Shown: piece by piece, positions 1-8,718 of the stretch
Layout: every line of letters begins with the position of its first letter
How positions within the stretch are numbered: position 1 is the first letter of the stretch
From: Caulochytrium protostelioides
Lineage: Eukaryota; Chytridiomycota; Caulochytriomycetes; Caulochytriales; Caulochytriaceae
Direction: 5' to 3'
Length of the DNA stretch: 64,000 nucleotides
Assembly (NCBI GenBank): GCA_003615045.1
Contig: ML014201.1
Span: 1 to 64,000, forward strand
Notes under the pieces: generated by a model
What the model was told of the DNA's origin: nothing
Database searches by the model: none
What the model saw: the letters and a program-made list of their open reading frames with translations, nothing else
Program-made: the position numbers and the translations under genes

Positions 1-248
1 AGTCCTTCGACCATGTCTCGGACGGAGCGCCCGCCATCGGGTCCATGTTCACGCGCCATCTGGCCCCACGCCACGGCCACGACCACGGCTGGCGCAAGTG
101 CCGCTCGCCCCACGAACGGCGGAGCAGATTCGTGGTTTCAAAGTTAACCCCCGATGAAGCGCGATGCCGTCCGGCGTCTCGCGATTCCATGCCACAGGGA
201 AAAACAAGCTTGATCCGTATCGCCTCTGACTGGCTAACGCCGCCGTAG
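1..248 (+). pseudogene. Truncated alpha/beta-hydrolase paralogue fragment, runs off left edge
   Basis: The first ~56 bases are nearly identical to codons inside the peroxisomal hydrolase gene at 20127-21431. The residues DGAPAIGSMFTR here correspond to DGAPANGSMFTR there, in the same reading sense. After about base 57 the similarity stops abruptly. The frame runs on to a stop at 246-248 without the catalytic-histidine region (NTNHMLLFE) of the full gene. I read it as the 3' piece of a second, broken copy whose 5' part lies outside the window. It could instead be a live gene with a diverged C-terminus, but losing the catalytic His segment argues against that. Confidence 0.6.
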
Positions 249-1270
249 ACAGGCTCGAACCCTTCTTCTCTTCACGTAGAACCAAGGAAAAACGCAATTC
301 AGCCTCCGCTTGCACGCTTCGAAACAGGAGCATCACGTCGTAGGACAGAGGACATGACGGGCATGTCTTTTTATCACACGAGACGTGGAACTTTTTTTCC
401 TCCGGCCAAAGCTCCGCCCGAAGGCTATGCTCAAGCTGGCCGAAACGACGCTGTTGTAGTTCAAAGAGCCAAACCTCAGGGGCTTCGGCTGTCTTTTTCT
501 TTTCACCTTTCGAGAACGCGAAAGAATAATTACCAATATTTTTAATGTTATTAAGTACCGAGGGACCGGCCATTTGTTCCACGAAAAGGGTGGGGCACGT
601 TGCGCTCCAAAAATCGAAATCGAGGGACCGGCGGCCGTGAGATCGCAGCACGCTGCCGCAGCACGCTGTCGCAGCACGGTATCGCAGCACGCCGTTGCGG
701 CACGTCGCGTCGTGGCCTGTGGTGCTGTGGGCGGGGATGCATGGTGCACGTTGCAACGTGTCACGCCGGCCGCCGCTGGCTCGATCGGCCGCGGCGCGGC
801 CTTCGACAACCAGGGGACGTTCTCCCTTCACCCCTAAAGTAGTTTTCCATGCCCAAGCGCATCCTCCAGGAGACCTCGGCGTGACGTCTGTACGCAGGAC
901 CGGGCCCAGACCCCATCGGGTCCAGGTCCAACACCGGGCGCGGGTTCCGTGACGATCGCGCCGAGCTCTCCTGTCGCTAGACGCGCCCGATGCCTTCGTG
1001 GCGCGGAGCCCGAACCCGTCGATCCGCCATCGCGGGTCGCGTTCACGCCGTGGTCATGGTCACCACGGCCTTGCGACGACCGATTGCTTCGTCAGGGGTC
1101 ATGGCGCCATCTGCAACCACCCACATACCACGTCCTCAGGATCGGGGAGGGGGGGCAACATGACACGTCGTCATTTTCGTTGTTGTCACGATCATTGTTG
1201 CTGCCGTCCGTGTCGTGATGGCCGGCGAGCCAGCAAAAGCATGTCGATCAGAACTCGTCCTGGCCATGCA
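249..1270. other. Intergenic region without a supported gene
   Basis: All reading frames here are GC-rich shadows with no recognisable domain. The stretch holds an AT-richer patch around 480-560 and the 13-base tandem repeat at 644-708. The rest leads to the TATA box of the ABC transporter. Confidence 0.6.
644..708. repeat. 13-base tandem repeat, five imperfect copies
   Basis: The unit is close to CGCAGCACGCTGY. It occurs five times in direct tandem, with increasing mismatch toward the 3' end. It is non-coding as far as I can see. Confidence 0.8.
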
Positions 1271-1278
1271 TATAAATA
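1271..1278 (+). promoter_or_regulatory. TATA box of the PDR transporter gene
   Basis: A consensus TATAAATA lies 391 bases upstream of the preferred start codon at 1669. The leader between them has pyrimidine-rich tracts, so a long 5' UTR or an intron in the leader is possible. Confidence 0.55.
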
Positions 1279-1668
1279 AGTGTCCATCATCGATACAGCG
1301 CCACCGTGGAGACTTCCGGTCCACGCGGCCCGAGGAACACAAACAGAGGGGGAGCGGAGAGGCAGCCATGCTGGCAAGCTCACCAGCTCGCAGGTTTGAC
1401 CGTCCGCTGGCGTGTTGTGACAGCGACCGACGACACGCCACACGGGCTGTGCCAAGGGGGCAAGACGACGACGCTGTCTAACCTTAAGCTTCGACAAACT
1501 CCGCACCCGTCTTGGGTTCCCTCAATCTTCCCTCAGTCCTTCTTTCATCGGTTCCCTCCCTGCTGCTTCGTTGACGCCTGGTGTTGCTGTAGTAGCGGCT
1601 GCTTCATTGGCTCGCTCCGACAAGTGCTCCTCCTCCCCTCCCCTTCCAACGCCTCCCTGCTGGCCGCC

Positions 1669-4600
1669 ATGTCCGCCAGCCCTCAAGACGCAGGGCAGCG
1701 CGACAGCCAGGCTCCGTATCACTATGGGCATGGACGCGATGGCGCTGGCGCAACCGGGCCTTCCCGGAACCCTCAGCATCCCTCGCGCGTCGTCAACGCC
1801 GATGAACTCGTAACGACGCTCGCGCCGACCTCGGCCTTGTACAGCTCCGCCCAGCCGAGCACGTTGCCCGAGAAGAACCTCGCCGACCAGAACGAGGGTG
1901 CTGCCCAGGATGATATCACCGATCCGCTTTCCAAAGCGTTCGATTACGCGGCATGGTCCCAGGCCGTCCGGGATCGCCAGATTCGCGACGCGCATCTGCC
2001 GGGAAACGCCGACCCCAACCAGGCGTTCATGTCGACCGCGCTCGCGTGGCACGACCTCAAGATGGTCGGCGGGATCGGCGGCGATGGCTGGATTGAAACC
2101 TTCACCTCGGTGCTGCTCGCGCCGCTGCTGTGGGGGCGCGACGTGGCCAAGGGCCAGCGTAGCACCGTGAAGCACCAGCCCCGCGAAGTGCTGCACGGCA
2201 TTTCGGGCCTGGCGCTCCCTGGCGAAATGGTACTGGTGCTCGGCAAGCCGGGATCAGGCTGCTCCACGCTGCTGCGCTCGCTGGCCGACGAGACGCGCAG
2301 CTTCTCGTCGATCTCGGGCGAGCGCCTCGTCAATGGCGATCCACTGCCGGCGTTTATGCGCGCCAACCGCGGCTGCATCAACATGATGGGCGAGGAGGAC
2401 TACCACCGTGCGTCCCTCACGGTGCAGCAGACGCTGGAGTTTACGCTGGCGTGCAAGATGCCCGGGCCGGAGAACGCGGCCGCGCGCGCCCACCATCTCA
2501 ACGTCGTCCTCACCCTGCTTGGCCTGCAGCGCTGCAAGGACACGCCCGTTGGTGACCACATCATTCGTGGCATTTCGGGCGGCGAGAAGCGCCGCACCAC
2601 CATCGCGGAGACCCTCTGCTGCGGTGCGTCCGTCAACCTCTGGGACGGCAGCATCCGCGGCTTGGACAGCAGCTCGGCCCTGGACTTTTGCAAGGCGCTG
2701 AAAGTCGCGTGCAACGCGTTCCGGACCACGCAGATCTGCAGCTTCTACCAGACGAGCGAAGACATCTACAAGCTGTTCGATCGCGTGGTCTTGCTGTCGT
2801 ATGGCCACATGATCTACTCAGGCCCGGCCAGCGAGGCGCGTGCTTACTTTGAAAAGATGGGGTTTGTCTGCCCATACCGCAAGACGACCGCCGACTTTCT
2901 CACTGGCATCACCGAGTTTGGCGAGCGTGTGGTCGAGCAAGGGCGTGAAAAGGAGGTGCCCATGACGACGCTGCAGTTCGCCCAGCGGTTCCGCGAGAGC
3001 GACGAATACCGCCGCTTGGAGAGCGAGATTGCCGCTTACAAGCGGGAGGCCGCCGCTCCCCGCACCGCCGCAGCCACGACCTCGACCATCGCTGCGGGTC
3101 AGCCGGCGCAGCCCAACATGGCGACGCCGGATGACACGACGTGGCACGACGCCTTTGAGACTGCCAAGAATCAAAAGAAGCTAAGCAATCACGAGCGTGC
3201 GTCACCGAAACAGGTGTACAGCGCGACATTCGCGCAGCAGTGCAAGGCGGCGCTCCGGCGCGAGTTCCAGCTCAAATGGGGCGACAAACCGAACTTGATT
3301 GGTTCGGCATTGTTCCAGATTATTATGGCCATCTTCTCGGGGCTATTCTACCTGCGCTTCAACAATACATCGGCCGACGCATTTGCTCGCGGCTCCGTAA
3401 ACTATTTTCTGCTGGTCTACAACGCTCTGTCGGCTCAGGCCATGGTCCCGGGCTTCTTTGAGGGCCGTGCCGTCGGCTATAAGCAGCAGGACCTCGCGAT
3501 CGCCAAGCCGTCCGCGTCTTTCCTCATGAACATGTTCGCCGACCTTCCGATCCGCATGCTGACCAATATCCTCTTTGTCATCATCAGCTACTTTATGAGC
3601 AACCTTAATTTGGGAAGCGCCGGGTACATCTTCCGCGCGTTCCTCGTTGTCATTCTCGCCTCGCAGGCCTTCCTCGGCCTCTGCCGCCTGTTGTCGGCTA
3701 TCTGTCGTGACCTCGACGCCGCGCTCAGCGTGATTGGTATACTTCTCATCGGCTTATTGTTGAATTCGGGCTACCTGTTGCCTCTCACCAGCCAGGTCGG
3801 TGCTCCGACCATCCCAGGGTGGTGGGTCTGGATCTACTGGATCAGTCCCATTTCCATCGGCCTGCGGGCAATGCTGGCCAATGAGTTTGCCGGACGCGTG
3901 ATGCCGTGTGTGGCGCCGCAGCTCGTGCCCATCGGCCCGACCTACGATAACTTCCCGCTTGCCAACCGCGCGTGCTCGCTCCCCGGTGCCGTGCCTGGCT
4001 CGCCCGCTGTCACGGGCGACCAGTACGTCCGCGCCGCGTTCGGCTACCGGACCTCCGACTACTGGTGGTGCATCGGCGTTCTGATTGCGTACATTCTGCT
4101 TTACGCCGTGATCACCATCGTGGCCGTCGATCGCGTGCGCTTTGGCAAGGGCGGTGTGATCACGCGCCAGTTCCACCGGAACTTGCGGCGCTCAACAAGC
4201 GAAGATTTGGAGCGCAGCGAGCACCGCGACGCCGAGGAAGTGCCCGTGTCGTCGGTCGTGAAGCCCGGCGAGCGCCCGGCCGCGACGGACCTCGTGACTG
4301 AGAAGTACGAAAACGAACTCGCCCGCCGCGCGGCGCCGATGACATGGACGAACATCAACTACCACGTGCAGGACGGCAAGCTGCAGCTGCTGAACCAGAT
4401 CGAGGGCTGGGCGTTGCCCGGCCGCATGGTCGCACTGGTCGGCGCCTCGGGCGCCGGCAAGTCGACGCTGCTCGACTGCATCACGCAGCGCAAAACGACA
4501 GGCAAGGTGACCGGTGAGATTGTGGTCGGCGGCAAGCCGCAGGGCCGCTCGTTCAAGCGCCGCACTGGGTTTGTGGAGCAGCTCGATCTACACGACCCTT

Positions 4601-6288
4601 TCTGCACGGTGCGCGAGGCGCTGCTATTTTCCGCGACCTTGCGCCAGGACGCCGACGTCTCTGATGACGCCAAGCTGCGCCACGTCAACGAAGTGATCGC
4701 CATCCTCGAGATGGAAGAGATTGCCGACGCGGTCGTCGGCACGATTGAGAAGGGGGTGGGCATCTCGGTCGAGGAGCGCAAACGCTTGACCATTGGCGTC
4801 GAGCTCGTCTCGCAGCCTGAGATCCTATTTTTGGACGAGCCGACCTCAGGCCTCTCCTCGGAGGCGAGTTTCTCGATCATCCGTCTGATCCGCAAGCTGG
4901 CCAACTCGGGCCAAGCGATTCTGTGCACCATCCACCAGCCGTCGGCGGTGCTCTTTGAGCAGTTCGACGACCTGCTGATCGTGATCAACCAGAACGACGG
5001 CAAGGGCGGCCAGGTCGCCTACTTTGGCGAGCTGGGCCGCAAGTCCGCGACGATGCTCGACTACTTCCGGCGGAACGGCGCTCAGCCCATGGACGATGAA
5101 GAAGCCAATCCGGCCGAATACGTGCTGGGCGATGTGCTGAACGCGGGCATGGGCCGCGGCACGTCGATCAACTGGAGTGCCATCTGGCAAGCGAGCCAGG
5201 AGCGCCAGGCCGTGCTGCAGCGCATTGACGAGATCCGCGAGAAGGCCCGTGTCGAGCTCCCGGCGACACCCACGAAAGGCGACGACCAAGAGTTCTCGCT
5301 CGGGTTCTGGCGGGCGATGCCGATCGTGACGGCGCGCGCTCTGCGCTCGCACAACCGCAACCTCTCGTACACGCTCGGCCAGCTCATGCTGCTGACGGTG
5401 TCCAGCTTCTGTGTCGGCACGACCTTTACCAACGTGGGCGCGTTCGGTGGCGATGGCATGGGCTCCAAGCACACGGGCTCGATGACGCCCTCCGCCCTGC
5501 AGAACCTCGTCTTTGTCCTCTTCTACGCCTCGACGCTCGCGTTTTTGCTGGTCAGCACGAGCCAGCCCACGTACGTGATGCGCCAGACGCTGTACCAGCG
5601 CGAGCGGAGCAGCGGGTTCTACGACCACCGCTCCTTTGTCGCCTCGGTCGTCTTGGCCCAGATCCCCTTCCTTCTGCTTGGCTCGGTGACCTTCTTTACG
5701 CTCACCTACTTCCCTGTCCGTCTCGACTTTGAGAGCGCCCGGGCGGCGTACTTTTGGGTCAGCGTGTTCGTGTTCTTTATCTTTGCGAACACGCTCGGCT
5801 ACCTCATCGCGGCCATCACGCCCAACCTGCAGGTCGCGCAGATCTTCTCGCCCTTCCTTGTCGCCACCGCCGCCGTGCTGTCCTCCGGTGTCACCATCCC
5901 CATCCCCCAGATCGGATGGTGGGTCCGCTGGGTCTCCTATGTCACGCCCTTCCGCTACTTCCTCGAGGGGCTCACGGGCAACGAGTTCGGGGGTCTTGCG
6001 GTGCGGTGCAACGAGAAGGCCTTTGTCACGCTGCAGCCGCCCGCCGGCCTCTCTTGTGACGCTTACTTTGCCGACTTCTTTGCCGCGCCCATGGCCGCCG
6101 GGTACGTGCGCTCGGCCGCCGACGGGACCTGCCAGTACTGCCCCTATGCCTCGGGTGACGAGTATCTCCGCATGCTCGGGTGGCGCAGCGCCCGCAAGTG
6201 GATGTGCTTCGGCCTGCTGTGGGTCTACATCCTCTTCAACATCTGCGCGCTCCTCTATGTTACGTCGAAAAAGACGGGCAAGCGCTAA
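1669..6288 (+). CDS. PDR-type (ABCG) full-length ABC transporter
   Basis: This is a 1539-residue ATP-driven efflux pump of the fungal pleiotropic drug resistance family, expected in the plasma membrane. The order is the reverse arrangement NBD1-TMD1-NBD2-TMD2. NBD1 has the family's Cys-substituted Walker A (GKPGSGCST, ~aa 190), signature ISGGEKRRT (~300) and Walker B region WDGSIRGLD (~325). TMD1 spans ~540-825. NBD2 has a normal Walker A GASGAGKST (~925), the degenerate signature VEERKRLT (~1032) and LFLDEPTSGLSS (~1053). TMD2 runs from ~1220 to the end and contains the usual extracellular Cys-rich loop. The asymmetric nucleotide sites are normal for the family. The D-loop reads GLSS rather than the common GLDS. 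The open frame extends upstream to 1306, but the first ATG in good context (GCCGCCATG) is at 1669. The substrate cannot be told from sequence. Confidence 0.95.
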   Translation: MSASPQDAGQRDSQAPYHYGHGRDGAGATGPSRNPQHPSRVVNADELVTTLAPTSALYSSAQPSTLPEKNLADQNEGAAQDDITDPLSKAFDYAAWSQAVRDRQIRDAHLPGNADPNQAFMSTALAWHDLKMVGGIGGDGWIETFTSVLLAPLLWGRDVAKGQRSTVKHQPREVLHGISGLALPGEMVLVLGKPGSGCSTLLRSLADETRSFSSISGERLVNGDPLPAFMRANRGCINMMGEEDYHRASLTVQQTLEFTLACKMPGPENAAARAHHLNVVLTLLGLQRCKDTPVGDHIIRGISGGEKRRTTIAETLCCGASVNLWDGSIRGLDSSSALDFCKALKVACNAFRTTQICSFYQTSEDIYKLFDRVVLLSYGHMIYSGPASEARAYFEKMGFVCPYRKTTADFLTGITEFGERVVEQGREKEVPMTTLQFAQRFRESDEYRRLESEIAAYKREAAAPRTAAATTSTIAAGQPAQPNMATPDDTTWHDAFETAKNQKKLSNHERASPKQVYSATFAQQCKAALRREFQLKWGDKPNLIGSALFQIIMAIFSGLFYLRFNNTSADAFARGSVNYFLLVYNALSAQAMVPGFFEGRAVGYKQQDLAIAKPSASFLMNMFADLPIRMLTNILFVIISYFMSNLNLGSAGYIFRAFLVVILASQAFLGLCRLLSAICRDLDAALSVIGILLIGLLLNSGYLLPLTSQVGAPTIPGWWVWIYWISPISIGLRAMLANEFAGRVMPCVAPQLVPIGPTYDNFPLANRACSLPGAVPGSPAVTGDQYVRAAFGYRTSDYWWCIGVLIAYILLYAVITIVAVDRVRFGKGGVITRQFHRNLRRSTSEDLERSEHRDAEEVPVSSVVKPGERPAATDLVTEKYENELARRAAPMTWTNINYHVQDGKLQLLNQIEGWALPGRMVALVGASGAGKSTLLDCITQRKTTGKVTGEIVVGGKPQGRSFKRRTGFVEQLDLHDPFCTVREALLFSATLRQDADVSDDAKLRHVNEVIAILEMEEIADAVVGTIEKGVGISVEERKRLTIGVELVSQPEILFLDEPTSGLSSEASFSIIRLIRKLANSGQAILCTIHQPSAVLFEQFDDLLIVINQNDGKGGQVAYFGELGRKSATMLDYFRRNGAQPMDDEEANPAEYVLGDVLNAGMGRGTSINWSAIWQASQERQAVLQRIDEIREKARVELPATPTKGDDQEFSLGFWRAMPIVTARALRSHNRNLSYTLGQLMLLTVSSFCVGTTFTNVGAFGGDGMGSKHTGSMTPSALQNLVFVLFYASTLAFLLVSTSQPTYVMRQTLYQRERSSGFYDHRSFVASVVLAQIPFLLLGSVTFFTLTYFPVRLDFESARAAYFWVSVFVFFIFANTLGYLIAAITPNLQVAQIFSPFLVATAAVLSSGVTIPIPQIGWWVRWVSYVTPFRYFLEGLTGNEFGGLAVRCNEKAFVTLQPPAGLSCDAYFADFFAAPMAAGYVRSAADGTCQYCPYASGDEYLRMLGWRSARKWMCFGLLWVYILFNICALLYVTSKKTGKR

Positions 6289-7709
6289 TCGCCGTCTCCA
6301 CTTTGGTCTCTCCACTTTGGTCTCTCCATTTTGGTCTCTCAACGCTTCTCTCCGTCTCCCCGGGCCTCTCGGCTCGGCTCTCCCTCCTCGTCTCTCTCTC
6401 TCCCTTTTTTGAACAACATGTAGTCTCTTGATTTATCTGCGTCTTGGTGATCGACTGGTGGACCGACCGTATGGTCCGTATGGACCGTATGGTCACTAGG
6501 GTCGAGCTGTCGCTCGGGGGGGCTCTGATGGAGCTGGGCTTGGGCTCTGCTGGACGCAGAGGCGTTCTTGAGCGTGCCAGCAACGAGGATCGCTCACCCA
6601 TGCTCACGCGGTGTTGACCGGACTTTGACATCATCGTTGTTTCGACATCATTTGTTGTTCAGCTAGCCCGTGGCTGGGTGGAGAGCGATGGTCGCGCTGA
6701 GACCGGGGTCGCCGGTCGCGTCATGGCCCCTCGACCCCCGTCTCGTCAGGGTCGGTTGGATGGGTGCCGATTCGTTCGGAGAACCCCCGGCGGAGCGGCG
6801 AGGCCGTGCCGCCTGAGCTCTTCATGGCTCCGCACGGCAGAGCTCCGCACGGCAGAGTCCCTTCGGGGTGCTTCTCGGAGGAATGTCCCGGATGATGACG
6901 CGGTGGCTCCCCCACGACGGTGGGTGGGAGGCAGAGCGATCGATCGTTCTCGTCGTCCCCGAGCCGCGCCAGGCCGAGCGCGGCCCCGTGCTGGGCGTGC
7001 CCGCGTCTGCGCTCGCTCGCCCTGCCTCGCACCCCGCATCAGACGGTCGTGGGCCGTGGGCGCGCAGCCGTCCGGGTCTCGGTCCCGGGCGCTGCGGTCG
7101 CCTCCGCGAGCACCCGCCGCGTCTTGTGGCCAGGCGAGGCCCGCGCCCACAAAAAAAAAAGCTTATTTCTGCAGCTGAACCCGCCATGACGTCACGCAGG
7201 GGGGGTCACACCCGCCCACACGGGAGCCGGCCGGAACACGGGGCGGCTGGCTTCCGCGCCGTCGATCGACGGGGGGTGCGGCCCGTGCGGAGCCATGACG
7301 TCAGACGCCATCGCGCCGACGTGCGACGTCATCCGCCACCCGTCACGGGACGCGTGCACACGGCGCCCGGCCACGGCGTCCGGCACACGGCGTCTGGCAC
7401 ACGGCGTCTGGCACACGGCGCCCGGCCACGCCGTCCGGCGACGGCCTCGGCCGCGCGCCGTGTGCCCTCTGTGGCCACTGGGCGGACCGGCCTTGGCGTC
7501 CCCGGGCGCGAGGGTTCGGTCAGATCCGGTGGCACGTCGTGTCGTGTCGTGTCGTGTCGGGCCGGGGCCGGGGCCGGGCGTCGCGCGCTCGCAGGCCGGG
7601 CGCCGGGCTCCTCCGTGCACCCCTGACGCGCGGTCACGTCCGGGGGATGCGGCCCCGTCGGCCGGTCGCGATCATCGCGGTGGCCGGTCGTCGCGAGACC
7701 CGAGAAAGG
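6289..7709. other. Intergenic, low-complexity, no supported gene
   Basis: This 1.4-kb stretch holds a 14-base tandem repeat just after the transporter stop (6294-6340), short PY-rich and CGTGT-type repeats (around 7380-7440 and 7535-7580) and the promoter side of the CsbD-like gene. Long frames on both strands are compositional shadows. Confidence 0.6.
6294..6340. repeat. 14-base tandem repeat in the transporter 3' region
   Basis: About 3.4 copies of a unit close to GTCTCTCCACTTTG begin five bases after the transporter stop codon, so it is likely transcribed in the 3' UTR. Confidence 0.8.
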
Positions 7710-7717
7710 TATAAATA
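7710..7717 (+). promoter_or_regulatory. TATA box of the CsbD-like gene
   Basis: A consensus TATAAATA lies 226 bases upstream of the ATG at 7936. A strong TATA box fits a stress-inducible gene. Confidence 0.55.
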
Positions 7718-7935
7718 GCAGGACGCATCCCGGCCTTCTCTGCCGCTCTCGGACCCATCGTCGCATTCCCGAGGCTCGTGTGGAACGCATGGGCGGACGC
7801 GCAGGCATGTGATCGATCCCGCGAAGCAGAGAACACCAAGCCAATCCACTGACTGGAGCTGTCTTGACGTCTGATCCGAACTTCTCACTCCTTCATCACA
7901 CCTTCACCACCCCCCTCACCGAACACAGTAGCGCA

Positions 7936-8166
7936 ATGGCTTCCAACACCGCCGGCTCCACCGACCGCATGATGGGCTCCGTCAAGGAGTCTATCGGCTC
8001 CATGACCGGCAACGAGTCCCTCGAGGCCCGTGGCAAGGCCCAGAACGCCCAGGGCCAGGCCACCCAGAAGACCGAGCAGGCCAAGCAGCAGACGAAGGCC
8101 ACCGGCGAGCACGCCAAGGCCCAGTGGGAGGAGACCAAGGGCGACGTCCGCGAGGCCCTCAACTAA
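7936..8166 (+). CDS. CsbD-like small hydrophilic stress protein
   Basis: This 76-residue, Lys/Gln/Glu-rich protein has no membrane segment. Its core (GSVKESIGSMTGNESLEARG, ~aa 15-35) matches the CsbD family pattern, in which a charged helix is followed by the TGN-x-SLEA-x-GKAQ signature. The remainder is a coiled, LEA-like tail. CsbD proteins are general-stress proteins of uncertain biochemical role in bacteria, and fungi carry abundant stress- or conidiation-linked relatives. The frame opens at 7864, but 7936 (GCGCAATGGC) is the first ATG that starts at the family N-terminus. The stop is followed directly by an A-rich run. A CsbD or LEA-like role is inferred from the motif only. Confidence 0.85.
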   Translation: MASNTAGSTDRMMGSVKESIGSMTGNESLEARGKAQNAQGQATQKTEQAKQQTKATGEHAKAQWEETKGDVREALN

Positions 8167-8718
8167 AAAAAAAAAGTCAACGTGTGATCCCCGCCTCTGA
8201 CACGGCAAGCGTCGACTCCGCCTGAGCATGCATGCATGCATGCATGCATGCAGAGGATTCCGTGAGACGCTGCGCACGCTGCGCGTCTCAGCATCTCATG
8301 GGCCAGGCTCAGAGTCTCTCCCGCACGGCTCGTTAGGGGGGTACCGTCTTTTTTTGTTGTTCTTTTCGTAATTTGTGTGTAGTTTCTTTCAATTTGCCTT
8401 TTTTCATTCATTCATTCCTTCATGGACGTCTGGAAGCGTTTCGATTCGGGTGAGCTTCTCAGGAACCCGGCGAGGGCGACGACGCGGGCGCGGACGGGTC
8501 ACGCGGACAGGTCACGCTGACCCATGAGAGAGAGGAGAAGGGCACATCGGTAGGGCGATGCCCCCCCCCCAACTCACGGACACACGAGTCCGGCGATGGC
8601 GACTCGTGGTCGCCATTGCCGGTCACCGGGTCCTGCCATCCATCAACGATCATGCTTCGCCCCGCCTGGGACCCTTGTCTTCGAGTTGCTTGTTCATATC
8701 ATACACGTGGTCCCCGCT
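8167..8718. other. Convergent 3' intergenic region
   Basis: This lies between the stop of the CsbD-like gene (+) and the stop of HIS4 (-). It contains a (GCAT)n microsatellite, T-rich tracts and a short TTCA repeat near 8403-8418. I see no gene. Confidence 0.6.
8225..8251. repeat. (GCAT)n microsatellite
   Basis: About 6.5 tandem copies of GCAT, a self-complementary tetranucleotide, lie in the 3' region of the CsbD-like gene. Confidence 0.9.

Noticed and set aside
49-831. 260-residue minus-strand ORF with Cys/Arg-rich sequence
   Set aside because: It runs through the 13-base tandem repeat, has no domain, and overlaps other equally long frames; a compositional shadow.
1306-1668. N-terminal 121-residue extension of the ABC transporter
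   Set aside because: It starts at GTG, has no similarity, and overlaps the region just after the TATA box; 1669 is a better start.
8225-8251. (GCAT)n run as a regulatory palindrome
   Set aside because: Simple microsatellite; self-complementarity follows from the repeat unit.
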